Source of the DNA: Nautilus pompilius | Taxonomy: Eukaryota > Mollusca > Cephalopoda > Nautilida > Nautilidae | Length of the DNA stretch: 64,000 nucleotides | NCBI GenBank assembly: GCA_018389105.1 | Contig: JACATO010000065.1 | Span: 763,001-827,000 of the forward strand | Reading direction: 5' to 3' | Shown: positions 50,701 to 59,447 of the stretch, in pieces | How the letters are laid out: every line of letters starts with the position of its first letter | How positions within the stretch are numbered: position 1 is the stretch's first letter | Position numbers and translations under genes: made by a program | Notes under the pieces: generated by a model | Databases searched by the model: none | Told to the model about the DNA's origin: nothing | What the model saw: the letters and a program-made list of their open reading frames with translations, nothing else

Positions 50701-53700
50701 CGCACTCAACGTTGGCCCCAGCCCCGCTCATTGAAGGCCTTCTGCTCCTCCTGGGGTCGTCTTACACATCCTCGCCTCCCTCGAAAACCCGTGAACGCAA
50801 CATCGTCTCATCTCCGTACACCTGCTGCAGTAGTCCGAGTGCTTCTGACAGAGTTTTTCCCAGCCGGACAAGAAACTTCAGGTTGGTTCGTTGCTCTGTA
50901 CCCATCGCTTGACGGCCTAAAATTGAGGAGCTGTTAACAAAAGCACGTGAAAAAACATACAATGGCTGCAGAGAGCTGAGTTCGCAGTTATATACTCCCC
51001 GGATATTACATCAGACAGTGACCCAACCCACTAATCCCTACCCCACTCATAGCTCACATAGCACACTAAGTCCTGTTACTTTTCTGACACACCTCGTACA
51101 TAGTATATGAAAAATAGTAAGCTTCCCAACAACAAAATCAGGAATTTACTGATCAAATCATGTATTATGCTGTTATAGATGATGGTTTGCGAAAGAGTTC
51201 CATGCTTGGAGGGGAGAGGCAGGCAGCTGAAAAAATAATAGTTACTCATTTAATATGATTAACTGCACAAGTTTATAAGAAATAATGTAGATAAATCTAA
51301 AAATACAACTTTCTTTACTGATATAAATGCAGAATTTTACAATGTGTAGCTTTCAGTCATTAATGGTTTTTATTATACAAATTCTGAAGGACATCACAGT
51401 ACCCTGACCAAAGTAAGAAAAATGCATTCTCAGAAGTATGACAGCTTTAATTAATGGAAAAAAACTTAAGACAAAATCAACCACCAAATGTTATTTCTTC
51501 TTAGTGATGCATGTTTTAGAAATTTTAAGTAATGGATACTAGGTGCTCCAGTCTAATTATTTATATATAGTATTGAAATTATGGGAACAGAGGAAGAATT
51601 AAGTAAAAAATGCAAATAACAAGGGATAGAATTGCATTTCATGTAAAAATGAAATGTTCCATAGTGCAGTCATGTGCTGATATAGTCCACTGTGATTGGT
51701 CATCTTGCAAGCAATGAGAAAGTGCCACACCTGCAGGGGGACTATAAAAGTAAAGGGAGTGATACGTGGTGAATACTATGGCTACTGTGGGAAATATTCC
51801 ATGAGAAGTGTATAGAAGAGAAGTCTATCCTGTGCAGCAGATTGCAGCTAAACTTCAGGTTTCAGGAGTTGCATGTGAGACTCAGAGGATGATATGTGAA
51901 AATGGTACTGTTGACATTAGACAGTTGAGAAAGAAAGCACCCTGATGTTAAAATCCTTTGGAAAATTGTATACGTGATAGACAACAAGCCATTAGAATTC
52001 TCACAAACGAATTAGCTACAAGTATGGACGCTAATGTTTCTTCATGAACAGTAAGGTACACATTAGCATGAACTGGTCCCAATGAGGCAACCAAATAGCA
52101 AGGCTGAGATGGTCGGTGGAAATGAAGTGGGATGACCAAACCTGGAAGGTTCTCTCTACAGTTAAATTTGAGTCTGTTTGATGATAATCAATGGCATTTT
52201 GTTTGAAAGCAGACTTGGGAGTGGTATAACAGTTAGTGTACAACAGCTACAGTAAAGCTTAAGAATAGATCAATACAAGTGTGGGCTGTATGTCAGCCAG
52301 GGGTATCATGGATTTGCATAAAATTGAAGGTATACTGACTGTCAACAGGTATGGGTGGGTTCTCATCCATGATGCCATTCCCTTAGAAACAAATCTTATT
52401 TGGTGACTCCAAGCATACAGTCATCATGGTGAAAACCTATCTGGAATGTAACAAGGCTGATGGAAGACTTACACACTCGCAAAGATGCCTTGCTCTGTTC
52501 AAAGTTCTGATATGAGCATGATTTGAGATTATATGGGTATTTATAAAATCAAACAACAACCAAGCACATTAGTTGAATTGTAGAAAGTGATACAAGATAT
52601 TTGGAACAACATTCCACAGTCATACATTGATAACCTGTGCAGAAGCACAAAAATAAGGTGTCAGGCTCTATATAAAGCTAAGGACTCGTATCAAATACAA
52701 AAGCACAATAGAATGTATTAGATTTGTTTTTTTATATTTTCTATAATAATAATGCATTGTGTACGCATTATATACATCTCACAATTGCAATCACTCATTA
52801 TTTGTGTATATCCTGTGTGCATTTCCATAATTATTTCCAGTAATATGTATTTTGCACTTTATTTGTTTTTGTGATTAATTCAGTTGATTTATCTTTTTTT
52901 ATTTTTTTAGGTTCAAAGAAATTTTATATTTTATTTAAATTTCAATTAGTAGCAAAAATTAATAATTTTTTTAAAATGAAAACTTATGGTCTTAAAGAAT
53001 TTTAGCCAAAATTAGTTTACACTGAGACTGCAAGCCGGCCACCCAACCCTACTCCCTCTCTCTCTCTCTGGAGGGAGGGGGAGGTAGGATTGTCCCAATG
53101 CTCTGACCAGTAGAAAGGTGTTTTCTCACCCAGAAATTTGGAGTCGAAAGAATTTAGTGAAACAAAAGCATATGAATCGAGAGATTCCTTCTGGCGATCA
53201 ATGTAATGGACTTTGTGGCTCCGTGAAGTAATAATTGTCAATAAAATCTTGTTTGGACCCCTGCACCTAAGCTCAAAGAGTACATTCATCATAGAAAAAA
53301 AAAACAAACATGCAACTGCATCTGTGTGTGTTACATTTACTTCAGTTATTCTGATGCCAATTGCTCTGTGACTTTCCATTATTGGGAGTGCTACACACAG
53401 CCTACTGCACAGAACCTGATATGATTTTAGTATATCTTGAAGACCTCTTAATTTTTTTGTAAATAAAGAAAGAATTTGGTTTAAGAGAGCAAAAATGTGG
53501 CCACACTAATTAGTTGAAATTAAACTGGTGCTTCTATGAGTATTTGATGCTTCTGATTCTAGATCCAGCTGTTTTTTTTTTTCTTCCTCTCCAGGGTGAT
53601 TCAAGGAAAGAAGCGAGATCAGAACCATCCACTGAAAAGGATAAGGGGAAAAAAGATGAAAAGAGCAAAGACGACAAAGATAAAAGAGAAGACAAAGTGG

Positions 53701-56700
53701 GCAAGGATGACAAAGCTAGAAGAGAAGACAAAGTGGACAAGGACGACAAAGCTAAAAGAGAAGACAAGGTGGGCAAGGACGACAAAGCTAAAAGAGAAGA
53801 CAAGGTGGGCAAGGACGACAAAGCTAAAAGAGAAGACAAGGTTGGCAAGGACGACAAAGCTAAAAGAGAAGACAAGGTGGGCAAGGACGACAAAGCTAAA
53901 AGAGAAGACAAGGTGGGCAAGGACGACAAAGCTAAAAGAGAAGACAAGGTGGGCAAGGATAACAAAGATAAAAGAGAAGATGAAGTTGGCAAGGACGACA
54001 AAGCTAAAAGAGAAGACAAGGTGGGCAAGGATGACAAAGCTGAAAGAGGAGACAAGGTGGGCAAGGACGACAAAGATAAAAGAGATAGAAAAGGTAGTAA
54101 AAAATCAGTGGGTCACATTTCATCTGGCAGTAGCCCCATACAAAATTTTCCAGACACGGAGAGGAAGATGGACCAGATTGAAGATGAGATTGATGAACTA
54201 CGCCAGAAGATTGACAACATCCAGGTACAATATAAACAAACTCTTCTATTATCATTGAGCATTCCTGAAATTTTCAGGCAGATCAATGCTAAAAGCAGTC
54301 AGGATATCTGTAGAAAATGTCCAAAAGTTTATGCTAAAATAAATAAGAAGGGAAGTTCTTTATCCTATGAACCTGTATACCTAATCTTATACCAGCAAAA
54401 TTTTTACAGAGAATAATTGCAAATAAAATGAAGTACAGATATAAAATAGAAATCAAAACATTGGTGTACTGAGCATAAAATCTGGGGGATTTTTCACAGA
54501 ATTATTGTAGAAGGCTTTTTTTTTAATGATTAACTGATATTGTTTGCATGTAAAATTTTAATAACTGAATGATAACATGCTCTACATCAAGAAATTTTGT
54601 AAATGCTTGCCACTTTTTACTTTGAGCTGATCACTGTTATGACACCTTTACATTTTTAATATTAGTAGAGGTCTGAAATTTGTTTTTATTAGTATTCTCT
54701 GCATGCCTTCACAGCAGGTTTTAAAAGGTGTAATTTTTAGTAACACATTATTCATGAATTAGTTTTAAAACATTGATAAAGCAGGACTAAAGGTACTCTG
54801 CATTTAAAGTAGTTGTTTAAATTATTTTAAGCTTTATTGTCCAATGTTGTGTTTTTTTCAGGGGAAACTAGGAGGTACTGCTCTTAAGCACTTTAAAGGT
54901 AACGTTTTGTTTTTATATTACCATGGAAAATCAGAATAAAATGTTACGTACAGTAAAATTCTTATCTCCAATTTGGTAATTGGGAATAAGGGGGAGATAA
55001 CTCATTGATTTGCAATGTCTTACACTGTTCATAACAGTTATAACTGTCAAACTATTTTGAATTGGTTTATGAAACCACAACAAACTAGCATACAAGATGG
55101 ATTAGTTCTTATTTTTTATGTTCTATTGAGGTTACTCCAGTCGTCATTGTTTGAGACACTTTCTGTAACTATTTACCCATAGATTCATCAGGCCATCTTA
55201 AACAGCAGAATGCACATAACGAATAAAGATCCATCATCACATGTCTTATTTTTACAAAGGAAAAAAAAAAGTCTCAACAAAACTTCAGAATCAGAATTGT
55301 GCTAATCCATAATAAATAATAATGGAAAATTTTTAACTAGACTTAATCCTTGTTCCAAAGATATCTTGTAACACGGATTCAGAATTTCGTGTAATAAAAC
55401 AGTATTCCTGAACCTAAATGGAATAAAGCAGTGGAATCAGTGTTTGGAAATCATTGTAAACTGTAATTAATGTACTTATGAGTATTAAATCCAGACTAAG
55501 TGCCCAGGGTCCAGATAAATTGTGACTCAAAATTGGTTGTACACACTATGCCATGGTTGCTTGTGTTGGAGTCGTAACCTATGAAACCATGATCTTAGCA
55601 TCTGAAACACAGTTGTCAAAATATCACACAGTAGTGTGCCAAAGGCTATATATAAGGCCTTCCTAGGCAATCTGTTGTCATAAAATACCATGGCTTGGCA
55701 TCGATTAATTTGAGAGAGCCTTTGTGACACTGCAAATTGTCCAATTTACTCAAGCAACAACTAAACAATGTAACTTCTACCTCATCACCATCACACATTT
55801 ATAAGAACATTTCTGACTGACCTGTTTTATCAGAGATCAACCGAGGTTAGAGACACCATGTGTATCTACTCCTGCACAAAACTCCTACAGCTGGTTATAT
55901 CTGAGAAACTCCTTTAACTGCAATATAGAGTTGCAACAATGCATGGATAATGTTGACCTAGAATCTTGACATAGTTTGGTGGCCATTAGAATGAGCAGAT
56001 TTTGTGCAAGACATCTATTTTTGTTGTTTTGATGCAACATCACCGTTGGCTATGTTTTCATGAATGCAACAACAACACAGCAAGTGATGCTTACAGTGAT
56101 AGCAGTGCTCTTCAATGATAAAAGTTAGTATCACTTTTCTCACATGCATGGAAGTCTATGGGTGGGCAACATTGTGGAGAGAGATTTTAAATTACTCTGT
56201 CTTGTGCAAGACAATAAATGCAGCAGCATCATGGTCTGGGATGGCTTCTATTATTAATACTAGACACATCTACCATGTTTTGTAGCAGATGCCTCTAATG
56301 TAACATATCAAGACAACTTTTATGCAAACCTTGTGGTAAAGTTTAGCTGCAATAGGACAGTGTTTGACCTCACTGCTAGGATATTATACTGAATCTACAG
56401 CAGCAGAATATTCTAGTTCTTCCATGGTTACTCCTGTCACTGGACATGGGTCTGACTGAACATGTTTGAACTGACTGCCATTTGTGCAGGCAGTGTCACT
56501 TCTGGAATTGAACATACTACAAGAGACTATAAACTCTATGAAAAGAGAATGCTTGGTTTACATCAAGGCTACAGGACTATACAGTTAAAGGGAGGAAGGC
56601 AGTCATGGGTTTGATTCAAGAACACCTTTCTAAGACCCTTTTTGTGATGTAACTGTTTGTCAATGGCAATGGCCATTTGTTCTGCTTTTTGGTGTATAAA

Positions 56701-58069
56701 TGTCTGATTATTTGTTTTGTGTGCAATTATTAGGAGCCAGGATGAACACAGGTTACTTTAACCAAACAATATATAAACTAAAAAATAGCTTACAGAGGAT
56801 GATCATAATATTTCAATAATTTTTCGCACAAGATGGAACATCTAGCTAAGCATCAGTAGATGATGCATGCAGAAAATGGAGAATCATGGAAACAGTCAAT
56901 TTTGCAAGAAGTCAGCAACCCAGGACCAGGTTAGCAAAGAACAAGCAGTACAGAATTGGAGGCATAGGTCTGCAGCTTCAACTTTATTGATGCCAGGATG
57001 GCTGAACAACGGACAGTCCTCGCTTGTTGGTGGTCAGATCACTTCCTAGGTGCAAATTGGTTTCTCATGAAGTAAAAGGAAGCTGCCTCTGCATAGTCAG
57101 ATTGCTACATCTTTTATATCAGTGTCCCAATCTGCCATGTTTTTTCAGACTTTTCATCTCCACTTGGTGTGAGGTGTTTTCTACACACAATGGGTGGCAC
57201 TGCACAGAGCCACTAACCATTTACAAGAAAATTAAGATCTTTCACAGTAAATGACCACCAGGGAGGTTTCCTGGGACCTTCAAAGCAAGTGAAAGCTTTA
57301 CCATAATATCTGTGTTAAACGTGTCCCAATTTCAGCAGTTTCAGTCTTATTTCATGCAAATAATCAGTGGTGTTTTTCTTATATGTTTGAGTATATTAAG
57401 TGTGGATGTATGGAGTTAGAAGCAAGTGATAATTAATTAGACATTTCCTCAATGTATGGCTGCAGAAGCTTTGCCACATGGCTCATCTAATGTAACAGAA
57501 CTGCTAAGGCATAGAGTGAATGTTGGTGTAGAGTCACTGTTCTGTATTCCAGCACGAAATTTTAAAGCTGGGGTATGTGAATATGTAACAGACGGAACTT
57601 GAGGGCTTTAAAGTGGATGTGTATAACCCTTCCCCATTGAAGACAATACAATGCTAAAAATGTTTGGAAAGACATACCTGACTTTATGACAAGAATATTG
57701 TGCCTAGCCACCGCCTGATTTGGGGGTGGAAGGGAATCACCTAATGAAGCCATTTCATTGTGGGAATGTTTCACTAAATATCAAGCTTTAGTTAAATTCT
57801 AGTGGTGGGCCATTGTCAGCTACTTTAGTATTGCATTGTAAGAACAGTTTTTAAATCATATTTTAATCATAAAACAATTTCATAATCAGTACATAAGGAG
57901 ATAAATTGCTGTCAGCTGATATTCGGTTTTTGAGGTGCTGCATTCTTTTGTTATTCAATGCAATTTTTACAACACAGATATGGTGAAGGATGTTCAGAAC
58001 TTAAAGTCTGTGGTGGATATCTTAGAACACACAGTACCTTTAAAAGATAGAAAAGATGCAGCGGAAAAG
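32236..58069 (+). CDS. QRICH2/C16orf96-like protein (DUF4795 family), 5' part, continues beyond window
   Basis: Seven exons join in frame: 32236-32769, 41966-42046, 46629-46679, 46798-46941, 53595-54224, 54862-54898 and 57978-58069, 1569 bases or 523 codons with no stop, so the gene runs off the right edge. The N terminus has FSELLDLSLGTPEIGAVNFN then LHKLLGLVLAHLGI. It matches the conserved start of QRICH2 and C16orf96 proteins, which carry a central low-complexity region and a C-terminal coiled-coil DUF4795; vertebrate QRICH2 is needed for sperm flagella. Here the middle is an acidic/basic Lys-Asp-Glu-Arg repeat rather than Gln-rich, followed by coiled-coil-like DQIEDEIDELRQKIDNIQ and VKDVQNLKSVVDILEHTV. 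DUF4795 itself is not in the window. Introns are large (up to 9 kb) and CpG-depleted. Family assignment is from memory of the N-terminal pattern; exon structure is well supported by phases. Confidence 0.7.
33060..33550. other. CpG-density transition in intron 1 of the QRICH2-like gene
   Basis: To the left CpG is common; to the right it is rare (about 7 per kb by hand count in 34001-35000) except inside younger transposon copies. The fall occurs within a few hundred bases after the first exon. Confidence 0.75.
33551..37544 (+). other. QRICH2-like intron 1, left part
   Basis: AT-rich, CpG-poor DNA. No exon, domain or transposon is recognised; the 101-codon frame at 35209-35514 has no recognisable features. 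Confidence 0.5.
37545..37812 (+). repeat. tRNA-derived SINE copy
   Basis: B box GGTTTGAATCC at 37583-37593 in the plus direction, preceded by TAGACTATTTAAGTGCCATG. It is followed by GTTTCCTTTCACATCTAAAG and a tail with GTACCTGGGTAACCCAC and GGACGGTGGACC. The B-box CpG has become TpG. Confidence 0.6.
37900..39010 (-). pseudogene. ZBED/FAM200/GTF2IRD2-type hAT transposase fossil
   Basis: Minus-strand fragments in the right order, in broken frames, resemble this family: FLTDITTQPSPIQEQGQIVG (LTDIT--LN-LN--LQG), FMQDLKSEFSEF-like and EMQLLDLKSLDL (QMELIDLQ-D-LK), and finally STYFCEQIFSHVK, the diagnostic S-T-Y-x-C-E-x-x-F-S-x-x-K of the hAT dimerisation region. There are many stops, and it is CpG-poor, so it is old. 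The mariner copy starting at 39021 abuts its upstream end. Confidence 0.65.
39064..39475 (+). repeat. Six tandem ~69-bp units each with a TATA box
   Basis: Units begin at about 39064, 39132, 39203, 39269, 39339 and 39408. Each runs GTGGGGCGGGGATTAGCGGG, TTGGGTCACCGTGTGACGTA, ATATCCGGGG, then CTCTATATAATGGCG. Copy 3 of the transposon has just one such unit in the same place, so the array is an expansion of the element's own leader/promoter region. Confidence 0.92.
39545..40460 (+). pseudogene. mariner transposase, frameshifted (copy 2)
   Basis: Starts MGTEQRTNLRFLV at the same ATG as copy 3, but lacks six residues present in copy 3 before SEALGLLQQVYGD. The helix-turn-helix part ends in RRSGRPSTSGAG and a stop. 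Catalytic blocks follow in other frames: TGDES (copy 3 has SDESW; here the Trp codon has become Arg), HHDKATAHNA and LAPCD, with DD34D spacing. Several indels; not functional. Confidence 0.88.
41966..42046 (+). CDS. QRICH2-like exon 2
   Basis: Acceptor TTCATTACAG, donor GTAAGT, phase 0-0, 27 codons reading LASLLEGNIKDLNNLKEDTT and on to FETIS. Helical, continues the coiled-coil pattern from exon 1. Confidence 0.75.
44030..44650 (+). pseudogene. Tc1-like transposase fossil
   Basis: Broken frames contain YILFSDESIF (the V-L-F-S-D-E-S-x-F catalytic block) and, about 30 residues on, KQGSCSVMICGNAV (like K-[HG]-G-G-G-S-V-M-V-W-G). Many stops and CpG-poor. In the intron between QRICH2-like exons 2 and 3. 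Confidence 0.55.
45290..45645 (-). repeat. tRNA-derived SINE, longest copy
   Basis: The minus strand shows an A box TGGTCCAGTGG in GTAGCCAGTGGTCCAGTGGT and a B box TTTGAATCCTGG about 50 bases on. Then come GTTTCCTCCCACATCTGTAA, ATGAAGAG, and a body with GCAACTCTTGACTTGCTCAC. It is the best copy for defining the family in this window. Confidence 0.7.
46629..46679 (+). CDS. QRICH2-like exon 3 (51 bases)
   Basis: Acceptor TGTTACAG, donor GTAAGT, phase 0-0, NAVSTQGNRLDEMAPLL. Symmetric and short, so it could be alternatively spliced. Confidence 0.65.
46798..46941 (+). CDS. QRICH2-like exon 4
   Basis: Acceptor TTTCTACAG, donor GTAATT, phase 0-0, 48 codons. Begins DRLRRSVSDIIGRPSLEGV and turns into an acidic, Asp/Glu/Gln-rich tail. 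The intron before it is only 118 bases. Confidence 0.7.
47700..48770 (-). pseudogene. pogo/Tigger-like (jerky-type) transposase fossil
   Basis: Broken minus-strand frames give HLPPIFIGKFAEPQCSQN (like LPPL-[VI]-IGK---PRCFKN), then KALLFVDKCLAQTK (like [VL]-LL-[VL]-DN-PAH) and FYHSPTNRPGLNSLLQ (like FLPPN-TSLLQP-DQG). Their order and spacing fit the DDE_1 domain. Frameshifts and stops throughout; N-terminal DNA-binding part not identified. Confidence 0.55.
49920..51096 (-). mobile_element. mariner-like transposon, copy 3 (complete ends)
   Basis: 1177 bp with TGAGGTGTGTCAGAAAAG at the left and its complement CTTTTCTGACACACCTCG at the right, flanked by TA at 49918-49919 and 51097-51098. Sequence order is the same as copy 2 but in antisense orientation. 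One 5' unit with a TATA-like TATATAA near 50985-50992 precedes the transposase. Confidence 0.92.
49963..50905 (-). pseudogene. mariner transposase, frameshifted (copy 3)
   Basis: Starts MGTEQRTNLKFLVRLGKTLS. Later blocks are VITSDESWIFEYDLETKHQS, HHDKAPAHNAL and LAPCDFF (DD34D), ending GIISKGKTCSL. At least three frame changes and a run of C at about 50141-50150 interrupt it. It resembles the SETMAR/FLJ37770-type mariner lineage. Confidence 0.9.
51740..52700 (+). pseudogene. Tc1-like transposase fossil
   Basis: Order on the plus strand in broken frames: an N-terminal helix-turn-helix-like piece, MKWDDQTWKVL before the first catalytic position, GCMSARGIMDLHKIEGILTV, then WNNIPQSYIDNL and SYQI near the end. 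The internal EGILTV-RY peptide matches the fossil at 22.7-23.3 kb. CpG-poor and heavily mutated. Confidence 0.6.
52701..53594 (+). other. Intron stretch without recognised features
   Basis: AT-rich intron 4 end of the QRICH2-like gene; a minus-strand 120-codon frame at 53017-53379 shows no family resemblance. Confidence 0.5.
53595..54224 (+). CDS. QRICH2-like exon 5 with 12-residue charged repeats
   Basis: Acceptor TCCTCTCCAG, donor GTACAA, phase 0-0, 210 codons. After a Lys/Glu-rich lead-in come eleven copies of V-G-K-D-D-K-A-K-R-E-D-K, then a Ser-rich spacer and a coiled-coil segment DQIEDEIDELRQKIDNIQ. All forward frames and one reverse frame stay open across the repeat because the 36-base unit has no stop in them; only the frame continuous with neighbouring exons is meaningful. 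Confidence 0.8.
53697..54083 (+). repeat. 36-bp coding minisatellite
   Basis: Eleven in-frame 36-base units (the last is partial) inside QRICH2-like exon 5. Units 3-7 encode identical peptides; units 1, 2, 8 and 10 carry substitutions. This argues for recent expansion of the central units. Confidence 0.95.
54862..54898 (+). CDS. QRICH2-like exon 6 (37 bases)
   Basis: Acceptor TTTTTTTCAG, donor GTAACG, phase 0 to 1: GKLGGTALKHFK plus one base. The split codon GAT is completed by exon 7. Confidence 0.6.
55780..56720 (+). pseudogene. Tc1-like transposase fossil (second family)
   Basis: Broken plus frames give CCSSIMVWDGF (like -SVMVW--), YQDNFYANLV (like Y---L---) and LSLDMGLTEHV (like S-D--PIEH-W). 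The spacing fits a Tc1 transposase core. In the intron between QRICH2-like exons 6 and 7. Confidence 0.5.
57978..58069 (+). CDS. QRICH2-like exon 7
   Basis: Acceptor ACAACACAG, donor GTATGG, phase 1 to 0. Reads DMVKDVQNLKSVVDILEHTV and ends RKDAAEK; a heptad-like helix. No further exon was found between here and 64000. Confidence 0.7.
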
Positions 58070-58614
58070 GTATGGAAAAAAAATTTTTTTTAATGATTTA
58101 TGCCATCATATGGCCACTTGGCTGATTTGTTGGTATTTGGTTTATGATGTACTATAATTAGATCCACATCAGTCAGGTTTTGGTAGAGAAAACATCCAGA
58201 TATTGTCTCATATTACCTAAGTAGCTGTAGTATACATTTAAAACTAAAAGGAAGAAAACAATTCAGTCGTGCTTGTTTTGAAACACTTCTCTAACTTGTG
58301 AAAATCTGCACGCACCCAAAGTCGGGTAATCAGTGGATGCTGTTGTTAAAATTTGAAACGTGTGTCAGTATTTACCAGACACATTTCTTGCACTGCATTT
58401 TGCATCAGTCACCATTGTTCGAACTGGAACCATAGAAGTTCAGTAATTGTTTGTTTGTTTGTGTTTTTTTTTAAATAAAAACTGATGATTGAAAAAAAAA
58501 AAAAAGAATTTTATTTTGTGTGAATTTGATTCATTCCTACCTCTGTATAGTAGTGCTTGATATTGCAGATGGCTTTCTTTTCATAGCACAGCATGTCCCA
58601 GGCACGGCGCCACT

Positions 58615-58643
58615 GGGGGGGCTGGGGGGGGCCCAGCCCCCCC
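58615..58643. repeat. G/C hairpin at left end of hAT
   Basis: GGGGGGGCTGGG and CCCAGCCCCCCC form a perfect 12-bp stem around a G5 loop, just inside the left terminal repeat. Confidence 0.85.
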
Positions 58644-58817
58644 ACTTTTTCCCCAAGATAAATTTTTCTGTACCATTTTTTATACTTGTGGCAAAGTCAG
58701 ACACCGGGGCGAAGTGATACACGACACACTTCGCCTATTTTGCATAAATTAAACTTTTACTAAATTCTACAAGTCAGGACAGTTAGCCAGCGGTTTCTCA
58801 TCGAGCGTGTTTTCAAC

Positions 58818-58828
58818 ATGGCGGCCAT
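58818..58828 (+). promoter_or_regulatory. YY1-like site in hAT 5' exon
   Basis: ATGGCGGCCAT reads as an A-A-N-ATGGCGGC YY1-type motif and is itself nearly palindromic. It lies in the element's noncoding first exon. Confidence 0.35.
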
Positions 58829-58915
58829 TTCATGTGTTACGTTGTAGCTACTGAAATCGCAAACCAGCGTTCCCGTGAAAATTTGCAAGGTAAGAAGTAT
58901 ATTGTAGATATTTAA

Positions 58916-59069
58916 CAGGAGCTCGATAATTGGGGGGCGGGACTCATATTCATATATTCATGTTCTGCAATATTGATTTCTTTTGAAATCAATCGTTTTA
59001 ATTTTACGGTCTGTGAACACGAATATATGAATATAAGCCGCCCCAATTATCGAGCTTCCGCCGTCCCTG
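58916..59069. mobile_element. Foldback MITE nested in the hAT intron
   Basis: The arms are 58920-58965 (AGCTCGATAATTGGGG, then CATATTCATATATTC) and 59013-59057 (the complement). The outer ends are CAGG and CCGCCGTCCCTG, the latter like the host element's own right end. A smaller GATTTC/GAAATC stem sits at the centre. The left arm lacks about nine bases present in the right arm. Confidence 0.75.
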
Positions 59070-59447
59070 AATTAATTATTTAGATGAATAGTATGTGTTC
59101 AACCGATACATTAATGCGTCTTTTCTAAAGCATTTCCAATACCCTTTTACATACTAACTACTATAAATGGATTTTAATTATGTTCATTTCATTCAATATT
59201 TTGACATTATTCTGAGTTCATTTTCAATTCAATCCGAGGCATTGTTAGATTCCTGGTGGTCTTTCCCTAATAATTGTCTGCTGCATCCATTCTATTAATT
59301 CGAGGCTAAATATTATGTTGAATGAAAAGTTAATTATACCAAATATATATTTTTATTTTCTCTAGTTTTGTTTTACATAAACGACAGAAAATCAAAGAGA
59401 TATTTACATTTACTAACTTTTTTTCTACATTTCCTTCCTTGTAGGAA

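Noticed and set aside
53534..54073. Minus-strand 179-codon Leu/Ser-rich frame
   Set aside because: Shadow of the 36-bp coding repeat in QRICH2-like exon 5; a 36-base unit without stops keeps several frames open.
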